64,000 bases of DNA from contig NC_053141.1 in assembly GCF_016808335.1 (NCBI RefSeq), positions 7,368,797-7,432,796 of the forward strand, given 5' to 3'. A program made the translations under genes and the position numbers. Source of the stretch: Panicum virgatum (lineage: Eukaryota; Streptophyta; Magnoliopsida; Poales; Poaceae). Below are positions 52,508 through 62,944 of the stretch, in pieces (position 1 is the stretch's first letter; the number at the start of each line of letters is the position of its first letter). Below the pieces are notes generated by a model. That model did not search any database. It was not told the origin of the DNA and was given only the letters and a program-made list of their open reading frames with translations.

Positions 52508-53960
52508 ACTAGCAAAGTGTACGCGCGGCGCACACGTATTTAGAAAAAATATTAAATACATATTTTATATTCGTAGAACATACGACTACTAAATTTTCTA
52601 TTCTTTACTTTTGAAAAATGACTCAATTTTAGTTTCTAGACATAAATGATCGGACCCATTGGGTGGGAGCCATGAAACAGATCTACTAACCTACAAGTTT
52701 AATCAACTTACCGTGGAATACATATGCCCAGATAGATTGAAACTTTGGTTTAACTAGATCTCAGTTGCATAATAAAAACACATGAGTGCAACATTTCCTT
52801 ATCCCTCTTGTTGCCTTCAGCAAAGATGAAGTAATTAAGAACTATGAAACATTCAACATGCCAGCAAAGGAATATTAAAACTTCAGTGAGAAAATGACAC
52901 CTAATTTAATGCCCCAAAACTGCAAACTCCATCCAACTAATAAAACCCCGAACAAAATGTAAGGGTCCAGGTCTCCAGGATCAGAGTGAGTGAGAGAGAT
53001 AGAAAGACAGACCATGCCGCTTCATCTTAAGACCAGCACAACCAAATCATTCCAATCAGTACTCCCAAATCAGCGAGAGAACGCCACCTGCTTCACCTCT
53101 CTTATATCAAGCTCTAGTAACTCAATTCTTTCACGCCACTCTCTAGTCTGCTCTCTGTTTTTTCCACGAGCGGAGAAACCAAGCACGCCTGCACAACCGA
53201 GTAATTGCGCATGAGGGCGCAGAGGTCAGGGTGGGAGATCGAGTGACCGCTTCGGTACAGATCAGGGACGCCGAGCGCGCATAGGAAGGAACCGCGCCGC
53301 AGTGGGGACATGAGCAGGCGCAGCTAGTGGCGGAGCACGCGGGGAGGTCAGCCTCCAGGATGGCTGCCTCCTCTATCAGAAGCCTCGATGTGGTTCGACA
53401 GCGAGATAGACCGGGAAGCCTGCATCCAGCAGCCTCGACGCGGCGTCCGTGGCCATAGGAGGAGCCGAGGAGGCGATGGTAGAGAACCTGGTGTACGAGA
53501 GCGAGAGTAGGCCCCGGACCCTCGCGGGCCGGTGCCCATTGCCGCCGAGAGTCTCGGCAATGAAGTCGGGGAAGTCCTTGGGGAAGACGCGGTCGGCCAT
53601 ATGTCGACACCGCGCGTGCTCCGACACCGGTCGAGGGGTGCGAGGAAGAGGACTTCGGTGGCCTTTCTCTTCTCGCCAGTCCCACTGGCCACCGCCAGCA
53701 ATCGAATCGAAAGTATGCTGGATGTGCTTGGGCCCGGCGGTCGTCAAGGGGCGATTGAGCGTGGCAGGCGGGTAGAAACACGGTCGGTGTGAAAAACAAT
53801 TCGATTTTGGCAGAAACAACCCCAATCTATGATTTCTATGGGTCTCCACCCCCTCCCACCCCCCTCGATGCCGACATGTGGACCCAACATGAGGGGTACG
53901 GCGGGCCCGATTTGAATGAGAAAAATTTTCAATTATTTTTTATCTTTATAGTATAGATTT
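52508..53960. mobile_element. 1.45 kb insertion with gene fragment, copy 2
   Basis: Counterpart of 29205-30658; starts CTAGCAAAGTG and ends TAGTATAGATTT. Confidence 0.6.
53114..53849 (-). pseudogene. Unrecognised gene fragment, copy 2
   Basis: Same minus-strand remnant as 29766-30516. The upstream frame runs further here (…LLSLSYTRFSTIASS … RLLDAGFPVYLAVEPHRGF), suggesting the original reading before copy 1 decayed. The C-terminal segment (SGHSISHPDLCALMRNYSV) is cut off by a stop near 53325. No family recognised. Confidence 0.4.
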
Positions 53961-54147
53961 ATGATGAATATATAAGGCATCAACTCTATATATTGCCATT
54001 GATTATCAAAGGATCGATGTTTGTCTCTTGTTCTTCATTTTCTTTTATCTCTCAAGTAGGAGTAATTCATAAGTTTCAGAATATGTTCTCTTTGAATATT
54101 TTAGATTTTTCTGATTTAAGGATTAACATACCTCCTTTTATAAAATA

Positions 54148-55088
54148 GGGAAAAAGCGTTTCTGCCCTTATCCAAAGCTCAATGGTGATTTTACCCTTTC
54201 TTTTTAAACTTTGTGATTTTACCCTTCTCAATTTGAAACCAAGAAGCCGTGTGCCCCTGGTTTGTGACACTGTTAGGCTTGCTGGGATTTAATGGAAGAA
54301 AAAGATGAGAAAGAAAAAATATGTACAGAAATCCTTTCACCTGGGTTTGGAGGGCTGCCCCCTCCCCTTCCAGGCGCCCTTACCTGGCGACCTCGAGATG
54401 CAAATCGCGCCCCTCCGGCGGCACCCCGGCGGCCCTCCGCACGGCCATCCCTGCGCTCGAGGCACAAGAGGGCGAGATTGCGGCAGGCATTCTGCGCCCC
54501 TCTGGCGGCATGTGACCGTTCGCCGGCGGCCGGGCCGGTAGCTGTGGGCTTCGCCCGCGCACCGTTGTGCCGGTGGCCATTGCACGCCGGCGCCCAGTGG
54601 CCGGGAGCCGGGCCGGGCTGCCGGTGGCCGGGGGCGCCGCGCATGTGGCCGTGCACCGGCGGCCGGCGGCCAGGAGTCGGGCCGAGCTGCCTTCGCTGGC
54701 AGCCGGGGGCCAAGCCGCGCCGCAGCAATTGTGCCTGGGCCCATGGCTGGGGCGGGTGCGGCGGCGGCGGCTGTGCCGTTCGGGATGCCGGCCAGGCGTC
54801 GGGACTGGGGGGTTTCACCAGCGCAGCGAGGCCGGTGGCTGGGGGCGCCGGCGGCGGTGGCCCTTGCGCCCGAGCGGCGCAGCCTGCAGTCGAAATTTTT
54901 TACAACATAAGAAACATGGGTAAAAGTGTATGGGCAAAGTTGTCCATTTGTATAAAAATTAATACTGTTAGAGGAATTTAACGGACTTGGGGTAAAGTCT
55001 GCCTTCATTTTGAAGCCATAAAAGTAAAATCACAAAGTTAAAAAAAATGAGGGCAAACTCACCGTTTCGATGCAAACGTTTTTGCCTC
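54148..55088. mobile_element. Pack-MULE-like element, complete, 941 bp
   Basis: GGGAAAAAGCGTTTCTG ... CGTTTTTGCCTC with a perfect 9 bp duplication TATAAAATA (54139-54147 and 55089-55097), the Mutator signature. Inverted terminal repeats exceed 100 bp. The GC-rich core 54340-54890 looks like captured genic DNA (proline/arginine/alanine-rich in all frames) but holds no recognisable domain. Confidence 0.88.
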
Positions 55089-55097
55089 TATAAAATA

Positions 55098-56510
55098 TGT
55101 ATATATTTAGGAACGTAACATCTTACATAAAAATCGTGTCATTTTCTATAGCACAAGAAAATGAGAAACATTAATATCTGTTGCTTCAAGTTGACTCGTT
55201 GACTAAGTAGCAGTATGTACTTATTGTGGTGTCATTCATGAGCTGTATTAATCAAACTGCTTCGCTGATCTGCCGCCGTAACTGTCGACCCACTGATGGT
55301 ATGGAAAATTTAATATACTACATGAGCATTAAATGAGTTCACTTTTGGAATGTTTTCTTCTGATTAAAGTTCATATATTGAATGGATAACAGTAGAAGAG
55401 CAAAAGGCAGACATACCAAATCAGTATGTTTTATTCCTTCCGTCGCTGCTTAACCTCAGAAATAACTTTAATTACAGCTGGTAAACTAAGAGCTGTTGGA
55501 GAGTACGTACATTAGTTCGATTATCAAACTGGATAATGGAGGTCATCGAACTGTCAAAAGAGGATAAATTTGGCCCTTTGGTGGTTTCATATTTTCTAGA
55601 AAAAATCAGTAATTCTGGTTAGATCTAGAAATCAAAACCAATTTATTTTAAGCCAAAAATATGAAACTGCTACCAAAATGTTTCTAAAAATAACCCACCA
55701 AAATATGAAACTACTCTATACGAATCTTAATTATTCGAAAATAATATGCATAACAAGAAGAAAATTAGTACTAGGAGCAAGAAAAATTGGATCTAGATAA
55801 CAGATAAGTAGAGTGGTAATAGATATTTACATTTTTAGAAAAATATTTTACATTTGTTTTACAAACATATGTCATGCCATTATGTTTCTGCAATTTGTTC
55901 GGCAAAAACCAACAAAAAAAATCGCGGGCTATTGAAAATAGTGTTTGGCCTTTTCTGGTTTGAGCACCAAAGCGGGTGACAGATAGTGCTTTGGCAGTAA
56001 ATCCACTTAAAATGATGAGAGAAATTCATCATGTTTAACAGTAATAAACTAAAGATAGTTACCCAGAAAAAAATTAGTAACCCGACCCAAGCTGTACGTT
56101 TTTATCTAGTTTTTTTTCTTGGACGGATAGAATATTTAAAAATACGTAGTATGTATGTATTGGGCCAGCAAGAGCTAAACAAGAGAGGAACATCCGTATT
56201 GATTCATCATTGACTAAGTAGCAGAGTGTAGTGAATGTTTCTATTTGACATTTTGTTTCCGTGAAATGAAAAAAAAATCGTATAATTTCAACAATGAATA
56301 TAATAAATATAATAAGTAACATAGTTTTTTTTTGTCTTCTCTCAGAGTAGTTGCCCTGCTGACATTGACGACAGCTTAATTTTGGTACCTGTCGATCCCT
56401 ATGAGCATGATTGGATTGGGCTTTCTATGAAGACTAGTCCTCCTTTGCCCGGCCATCTGACGCTAGCATAGCCTCTAGTTTATATTTGAACGAAACACAC
56501 GCGGCAGAAG
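55098..56510. other. Upstream region of A3, non-coding
   Basis: 55100-55240 and 56200-56460 match the distal A1/A2 upstream regions at lower identity. 55500-55850 is a half-copy of the fold-back element at 13855. No gene. Confidence 0.5.
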
Positions 56511-56659
56511 CTTGACTTGACCTGGTAGTACAACCAAAAGAGCTACGTACGATTTCTATGTGCCTGAAAAGTCTAAAACTCGACACGCTGTGATGAGGTC
56601 AAAGCCAAACTCCGTACGTGTTTTCCCCAGCCTCCACTTGCATTGGATTCATTATAAGT
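56511..56659 (+). promoter_or_regulatory. A3 promoter
   Basis: CTTGACTTGACCTGG at 56511, then ACGTACG and TTTCTATGTGCCTGAA; TATAAGTAG from 56653. Conserved although the flanks have diverged. Confidence 0.62.
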
Positions 56660-56847
56660 AGAGCTCCAGCAGCAGCAAAGCATCCACACACCACCGATCG
56701 AGCCATCAAGCACGAGAAATCGTAGTGCTTTGATCGGCCATCAGACTTCGATCGGCATCTGAAAAACATCAAGAAATCACCGGCCATTCTTGAATCGAAT
56801 CAAGCCTAACTAGCTAGCTCGAGAGCTCTATTTCGATCGCCACGGCT

Positions 56848-57330
56848 ATGGCATCGGCGTCTACCTCGCTTTCCCTCTCGGGCCAGCTCCTGCTGCAGGT
56901 GGCGTCGCCCCGCGAGGGCCGGCTGGGCGCCACGCGCCAACGTTCTTTTTCGCGCTCCATGGCAGTGGGGGCTTCGCGTGGCCATCTGCCGGCGCAAGGC
57001 AGCGGCGGCAGCGGCGGGCATGTTCATGTCGTCACGCCGAAGGCGGCGGTGCTCAAGGCAGTGGGAGGGCCAACGCTGCTTGGTCATCTGCCAGCGGAAG
57101 GCACCGGCGGCGGTGGCGGGAAAGTTCATGCCGCGCTGACATGGACGCTCATGGCCACGGCAGGACGGCCAACACCGCGTGGTCGTCGGCCGGAAGAAGG
57201 CGGCGGCGGCGCCGGAGGAAAAATTCATGTGGCGCCGACATGGACGCTCTTGGCAGTGGGAGGAACAACGCCGCCTGATCAGCCTCCGGCAGAAGGCGGC
57301 GATGGAAAAATTCATGCCATTGTTTCTTGA
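56848..57330 (+). CDS. Multi-Pep PROPEP-like precursor A3, 160 aa
   Basis: Third and most diverged A gene, intact. The four-unit layout is kept, with changes that make the first unit more Pep-like (HLPAQGSGGSGGHVHV) and unit 3 begin RRPEEGGGGAGGKIHV. Unit 4 reads QPPAEGGDGKIHAIVS. Extra Arg residues appear before unit 3 (TPRGRRPEEG), a possible cleavage context. The N-terminal SPREGRLGATRQR is unchanged. Survival of the four units in the older paralog, with about 20 substitutions elsewhere, supports functional repeats. No Pack-MULE lies downstream here, which gives the pre-insertion sequence for A1 and A2. Confidence 0.65.
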   Translation: MASASTSLSLSGQLLLQVASPREGRLGATRQRSFSRSMAVGASRGHLPAQGSGGSGGHVHVVTPKAAVLKAVGGPTLLGHLPAEGTGGGGGKVHAALTWTLMATAGRPTPRGRRPEEGGGGAGGKIHVAPTWTLLAVGGTTPPDQPPAEGGDGKIHAIVS

Positions 57331-58100
57331 AAGAGAGAGATAGCTAGGGAAGTGAGAGAAACAGATCATTGTTTCATGAAGGAACGGTCTTATAGGCTAA
57401 AATTTTAGGATCTTCTGATTGAATTTACTCATTCACCATCATACAAGTCGTTGTTATATTATATTATCATGAAAATCAGAATTCCGTCTGTCGCATGCAC
57501 AAATTAATTAACGTTTTGTGAAATTATTATGAGACAACCGCTGCTGTCTCAATGTTACATGTCATTACATAAGTCTCCCGTCTGTATTAGAGGTGATAAA
57601 GGGTCTTAAAATTTAATCTAGATAATCTAAAGAACAGATTTTTGTCTGATATAATTTTAAGCTAAAAATATATAAAGGTCAAATTGGATTGTAAAAAAAG
57701 CACCAGCACCTCGTATGTTACCATCACTCTTATCTGTAAGTCAGCACTCACCACTACAGATGGAGAGGGGAAATTAGAAACAATGGGTTGCTATTTTTTT
57801 GTTATATGCAAGAGAAATTTACTCTACTCTGGCAAGAATTAAGGGACATAATTACTCTACGCGGGTACCGAGCAAAGAGAGTCGTCTTGCAGTGGCTCCA
57901 TCAATCTCAAACAAATGAACCGAAGCCAAGTCAGTCAAACTTTCCTAGCTATACAGAGGTATATATGCTTGGTTTGAGGCTTGAGAAAACTGTCGCCTGG
58001 AGGTATTTTGAGATCCATACATTTTTCATATGGGCAAGCAGTCTGAAAATGGCGGGTAAAAACGCATTTCTAGAGACAAATACAGTACCCGCTCTAGCTT
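57331..58100. other. A3 downstream region
   Basis: 57480-58045 matches 4925-5480 downstream of A1. No gene. Confidence 0.45.
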
Positions 58101-59109
58101 TTCGCAGCTACAAATGCTGTTTGCAGGGGCGGATAGCGTGCCTGCTTCTGGAAATGGATTTCTAAGGGTTGGTGAGGGCCCTAGATACCGATTTAAAAAA
58201 CAGTGCTCCACCTGCTGCTCCTCGCTGGCGACCACCTCGTGGTCCGGTACGTCTACTGGAGCACTAGGCCACCTCCGGTGATGCGAGGCTCCAGACGCCG
58301 TCGTTGCCGAGGCGCAGCTCCAGATAGGAGCTGCTGCACTTCATCCGACAGATTCCTGCCGCATGGTTGGCGTGGGGCAGGCTAGCGTAGATGCTGGCGA
58401 AGGAGACGTAGCCGGATGTAGCCACCCGCTACCCCATCCCATGGCCGCGGGAGGCTGCGCCCCGCCGACCGCCGCCAGAGGAGACGGACTTTCTCGGGGC
58501 CACGACGCAAAGCACGAAGCCGCACCCCTTTAGCCACGGACCGGACGTGCACCGCCGTGGGAAGCTAGACTCCCACTGGCCACCACGCAGGAGGCCAGGA
58601 CCGCCTGACGCCACAGCCACGCTGCACGCGGCCGCGCTGCCCCATGCTGCCGGCTGCTCTGGAAGAAAGAGCGATAGGGAGAGAGAAGAAGAGGTGGCCA
58701 CCAAGAAGAGATGAGAGAGGAAAGAGATAGAGGGTAAGAGAGGCTGGGAGCTGGCCCATGCCGCCGTAGCCATGTGAATGTTTTTAACCCTGTTTGCTAC
58801 GTTCAGTTTAGGGGTGGGTGACGGGATGATCCACCCCTAGAAATGGAAATGGTATCTTTTTTAGGGGCAGATGGTGGCGTCACCTGCCCTAGAAATGGTG
58901 TCTATTTTTAAGGGCGGGTGGTGGCGTCGCCTTCCCCTAAAAAAGGTATGCATTTTTAGAGGCGGGTGATGATGTCTTTACCTCTAAAAATATATTTTCA
59001 GGAACGGATCTGCTGCTACAGTAACCTCGTTTCCTTTATAGGAGCGGGTTGTTTTTTGACCGACCTCTGTAAAAAAGACATTCGTACAAATCATTTTTGT
59101 AATGGTGTA
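58101..59109. mobile_element. CACTA-like non-autonomous element, GC-rich core
   Basis: Subterminal repeats of the form TTAGGGGCGGGTGGTGGCGTC (58810-58970) alternate with TTTTTAGAGGCGGGTGA and end near 59109 in TTTTTGTAATG, close to the CACTA end TTTTTGTAGTG. The core (58200-58780) is GC-rich without a convincing gene. The left end is unclear and the boundaries are approximate. It is absent from the equivalent B1 and B2 upstream regions. Confidence 0.45.
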
Positions 59110-59335
59110 ATAAGCTCTAACACTCTCTATGTGCATGAGAGCTAGGGAATCATTGCACGCTGCAGAGTATAGAAACACTCGATCAAAATCCTACGCTGCA
59201 GAGTATGAACCACACAGCCATGTATGTGTGAGTGTGAGTGCGTGCGATCATGAGAAACGAATCTGTCAATCAGGCAGCAGGAAAGGACTTCCTAGAACTC
59301 GTACGATCAATCTAGGATGCTGCAGATGGAAAAAG

Positions 59336-61740
59336 GTCGGGTTTGGGTCAGATTCGGGTTAAATGGAGTGTCTCGACACTAAAAACCGAAACCTAAACAT
59401 AAAATGCGAACTTGCCCCGAGGATCGATTCGGGTGAAAAATCGATCCCCAAAACGCGGATATCCGAAACCTATTTTATATAACAATATAGTAAAAGCAAT
59501 AAGCACTACGGGAAATTGCTAGTTTGCCGTGTGCTTAGGTCTTTGCCGTGTGCTTTTTGTCGGGCACACGGCAAAGAGATACTTTGCCGTGTGCCACGAC
59601 GAAAATGCACGGCAAAAAAAAACACACGGCAAAATCCATGCTTTGCCGTGTGCATTTTTTTTACACACGGTAAACTCAATAGTTTGCCGTGTGTTATTTT
59701 TGGCACACGGCAAAGTCATAATTTTTTTCGCTTCTCACCTCGAAACTTTTTCTACTCTCTACATACAACATTTAGTACTCCATGTTAAAATTTGATATAT
59801 TTTTAAATTATTTTACTATATTTAACTAATTTATTGCTTTTCAAACAATTTTTTAATCAAGTCAAATTTGAACCGCAAGTGACTCAAATAATAGAATAAA
59901 ATTAGTGAAAAAATTATATTCATGTTATTTAGTCCAATTTGAGGCCTTACACATGAAATAAAAAGAAATTTTTAACATCTTGTCCAGAAAAAAGGCCCAC
60001 GAATGTGTGTCCAAATGATTTTAAAATTCTAAAAATAGCAAATGAAGTCTGAAAATCATGTGATTTGTCAATACCTTATTATATAATATGTGGAGGCAGT
60101 GGTAAAAAATTGAGTAGGTTTCTTAATTTTTTCACGTACGATGCTTACAAACAAAAACATCTCACAAGAAGTATAAGTGATTGTATGTTAGAGAGTTAGT
60201 GGATGTATTTTTAAATACAAACTTGTTTATATGATCTCATATGAAAAAAAAACTTTATACCAAAGTCATACAACTCGACGAAATATAAAACTTTTTAGTT
60301 TTCAACTTTTATATTTAAGATTGTTTAATACTTCAAAATATCATTATAAGTTATTTAATTTGAAATTATAAATTTTAAAACTTGCAAATGACTTCGGATG
60401 TAAATAAGTTCTATACCAAAGTTGTAGAGCTCGACGAGATCTACAACTTTGCAGTTTATAACTTTTTCATCTGAACTCATTTGCCTGTATTAAAATGCAT
60501 CGAAAGACCGTTAAAGAAACACAGTTGCCACGTCATCAATCCAAATTTTTAAAACGGAGCTCTCCCATTGGTCCAAAGATAAAGAGCCGGATCCCTCTCC
60601 CAAGTCAAAGCCGCCAGCTCATCCTTTTCTCTCCGTCATCTCACTCTCTCTCTCTCTCTCGGCCTCCTCCTCAAGACCTCAACAACGGCGATATGGCCGG
60701 CGGTGCCAGGCCCAAGCCGGCCAGAGCTCCTCCCAGCCCTCTCCCTCCACCTCCCTCTCGCGGCTCCTCTCCTCCCCCCTCCGCTCACCCCTCACCGGAA
60801 TAGATCGACCGGTGAGGAGGGGCGGCGGGGCGAGGAGCGCAGCCGCGGCTAGCAGCGCCGCCGCTTTGGCCCCGGCATCGAGCTTTTCCGCGCGCTGGAG
60901 ACACGGCGGCATGCATGCCGTGCCGCTCCGCCATCGAGCTCCTCCACATCATCCGTGCGTGCAAGGTGCGCGGGCGCCAGGCCATGAGGTCGAGGCGCAC
61001 GGTCTCGCCGCCGCACCCAGTTCCATCGTCTCCGCCGCCGGAAACACGGCGGCGATGGCTCTAGCCAGGACGGGCCGCCTCCACGGCAGGCCAGGGAGCT
61101 GGAGGGCGTCTATACGGGGTCATGCGGCGGCGGGCTGGTGGCGGCACCGGCGGCCGGCCAGTGGGGGCACCGGCGGCCCATTGGTGGGGTTGCCGGATTT
61201 CTTTTTTTATATGTTTTTCAAAAATGTTCGCCGAGTGTCGCTTTCACCCACGGCAAACTCTTTGCCGAGTGCCCGTGAACTGGCTCACGGCAAAGAAGCT
61301 CTTTGCCGGCCGTTGGTTGCCGTGAGTGTTTTGCCGTGTGTTACACACGGCAAAGTGTTTGCCGTGAGTGAACCGGCTTTTGTCGTGTGCCTTTGGCACA
61401 CGGCAAATGGGCAGTCTCCCGTAGTGAAGTACTTTCTATAAACATATACATGATATATATAACAATGAAACGTATAAACAAGAGGTAATAAATAGTAAAT
61501 AATTTTTTAAGTCAACTTAGAATAAATTTAATACTTTAAATAAACAAAATTATTATTAAGTATACTATAAGATACGAATTTTTATTCGAAATAGTTATCT
61601 ACTGGGTATGCACGAGTGAAAAACCGAACATGATAGGTTTCAGGACTCCGAACTCGAAAACCGTAGATGAAAAATTAACCTCGAATCTGAACCCACTATA
61701 CCTGAAACCCGCGAATATTGGATCCGAACCCGCCCCGTTG
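59336..61740. mobile_element. MITE split by a CACTA insertion
   Basis: Left part GGTCGGGTTTGGGTCAG (59336) and right part ending GGATCCGAACCCGCCCCG (61735) look like the two inverted ends of a MITE. The right half is also seen upstream of B1 and B2 (6290-6400, 36280-36385). The CACTA element at 59504-61426 lies between. Confidence 0.4.
59504..61426. mobile_element. CACTA element, complete ends, 1.9 kb
   Basis: CACTACGGGAAATTGC ... CAGTCTCCCGTAGTG with the 3 bp duplication AAG (59501-59503 and 61427-61429). TTTGCCGTGTG repeats near the left end and their complements near the right end are the subterminal transposase-binding type. The GC-rich core at 60590-61190 is related to that of the CACTA in C2'. 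No transposase, so non-autonomous. Confidence 0.92.
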
Positions 61741-61885
61741 TCATTGGTACCGCGGCTGATGATCGAGTGATGACTGGATCAACGAACGCGATACATACAG
61801 TCGTCGAATCTCGTGGTTGACCCGTTCAAAGTCCAGCCTGTGATTTTGTCCTTTTGAGAAACGAACTGTGCGAGACACGCCCAAG

Positions 61886-62014
61886 CTTGACTTGACCTCG
61901 TACGTATACCATTTCTCTGCGTCTGAACGCTCGTGTGTAAGCGGCACACGCGAATGTCACGAGCCCAAGTCAAAAGCTGATGCGTCGATCAGCAGCTGCT
62001 CGAGACTATAAATA
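61886..62014 (+). promoter_or_regulatory. B3 promoter
   Basis: CTTGACTTGACCT at 61886-61898, CGTACGTA, TTTCTCTGCGTCTGAA; TATAAATA at 62007-62014. Confidence 0.65.
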
Positions 62015-62120
62015 AGCAGCGAGCCATCACCAGCTCTGCATCGATCGGTCGCCCATCGGGAGTCAGCTCAGCTAGCACAAGGAATAATCCATCCAAGCAC
62101 AAGCACGAGCAGCCACGGCC

Positions 62121-62441
62121 ATGGCGGCGTATGCGCCTAGACCGCCCCTCCTGCTCCAACTCCGGCGCTACGCGCCCCCCCGCCTGGGCGCGCTCCAGCG
62201 CCCGTCGCCTTCCGCTGCTCGCTTGTTGAAGCCGAAAGCCGCCGCTCTGCACCACGAAGCAGCAGCGGCAGCAGGCCTCCACCTCCACAGCGGCGCCGCT
62301 GCGGCGAGTGTGCGGAGGCGCGAGGCGGCGGAGCTGCTGGCGGCGCGGAGAGGCGCTCGTCCTCCTCCTAAGGGGCACGACGACCCTGCCAAGAAGAAGC
62401 CCAAGGAAGGCGGCGGCGGCAATGGTGGGAAGCACAACTAA
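62121..62441 (+). CDS. PROPEP: Plant elicitor peptide precursor B3, 106 aa
   Basis: More diverged B gene, intact. The N-terminal module LQLRRYAPPRLGALQR is kept. The Ala-rich middle has small length changes. Val-Arg-Arg-Arg-Glu replaces VQPRE, and HDDP replaces HEDP in the predicted peptide. The final KKKPKEGGGGNGGKHN is identical to B1 and B2, so the Pep core is the most conserved part of the protein, as expected for a receptor ligand. The start has the GCCACGGCCATGGCG context. The 3' flank matches B1 for several hundred bases. Confidence 0.8.
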   Translation: MAAYAPRPPLLLQLRRYAPPRLGALQRPSPSAARLLKPKAAALHHEAAAAAGLHLHSGAAAASVRRREAAELLAARRGARPPPKGHDDPAKKKPKEGGGGNGGKHN

Positions 62442-62817
62442 TGTTGGCGCTAGCTTCTTCTTCAACCTTCAACACTGTACCGTCGTAAAGTAGAGTAGCC
62501 ATGGAAGAAAGCAAAGCGTCCAACAAATGGAGTTAGATTAGTCGGGACAAAATAAACAAAACGTTTGTTAGACACTAGGTGTAACTACTACATATACTAG
62601 ACTATATATGTCAGTGATCAAAAGAAGCTTTATTTGATCTGTAAAATAATGTAAGCATCCTATCATTTTTGTCCTTGTATGTAGCTCAATGCAATCAAGC
62701 ATCGTTTTTGTCTCTAGAATGGTCCTCCTCATGAAAGCACTTAATTTGACGACTAAGTATTGGTAAAATTTTTTTAAAAAATGTCCGATTCTTAATTTGT
62801 GTTCAAGTCTTATATTT

Positions 62818-62892
62818 TGAGCTTGCAGCTTGGTGGTTGAGCTCGAGAGCTGAGAGCTAGCTGGCCGGGGCTCGAACCCTGGTCCTGCATGC
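62818..62892 (+). other. tRNA-like SINE head remnant
   Basis: CAGCTTGGTGGTTGAGC (box A-like) and GGGGCTCGAACCCTGG (box B-like) are spaced as in tRNA-derived SINEs. The equivalents downstream of B1 and B2 (~7490, ~37480) keep box A only. It cannot be folded as a complete tRNA from what I see. Confidence 0.35.
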
Positions 62893-62944
62893 CTTCAAGC
62901 GGGCCCTTTTCTCTAAAAGGGTTTTATATTTTGAGAAGATGAGG

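Larger units (their letters stand above)
32003..54760 (+). repeat. Tandem segmental duplication, copy 2 (A2-B2-C2-D2-C2')
   Basis: Counterpart of 2111-31450. Private features are the insertion at 42967-43551, a solo copia LTR at 48304-49919, and hAT and CACTA insertions in C2'. It lacks the full copia element and the copy 1 Tourist-like MITE at 12980. Confidence 0.85.

Noticed and set aside
62818..62892. Possible tRNA gene
   Set aside because: Box A-like and box B-like motifs are present, but a complete cloverleaf and acceptor stem are not evident. Better read as a SINE head.
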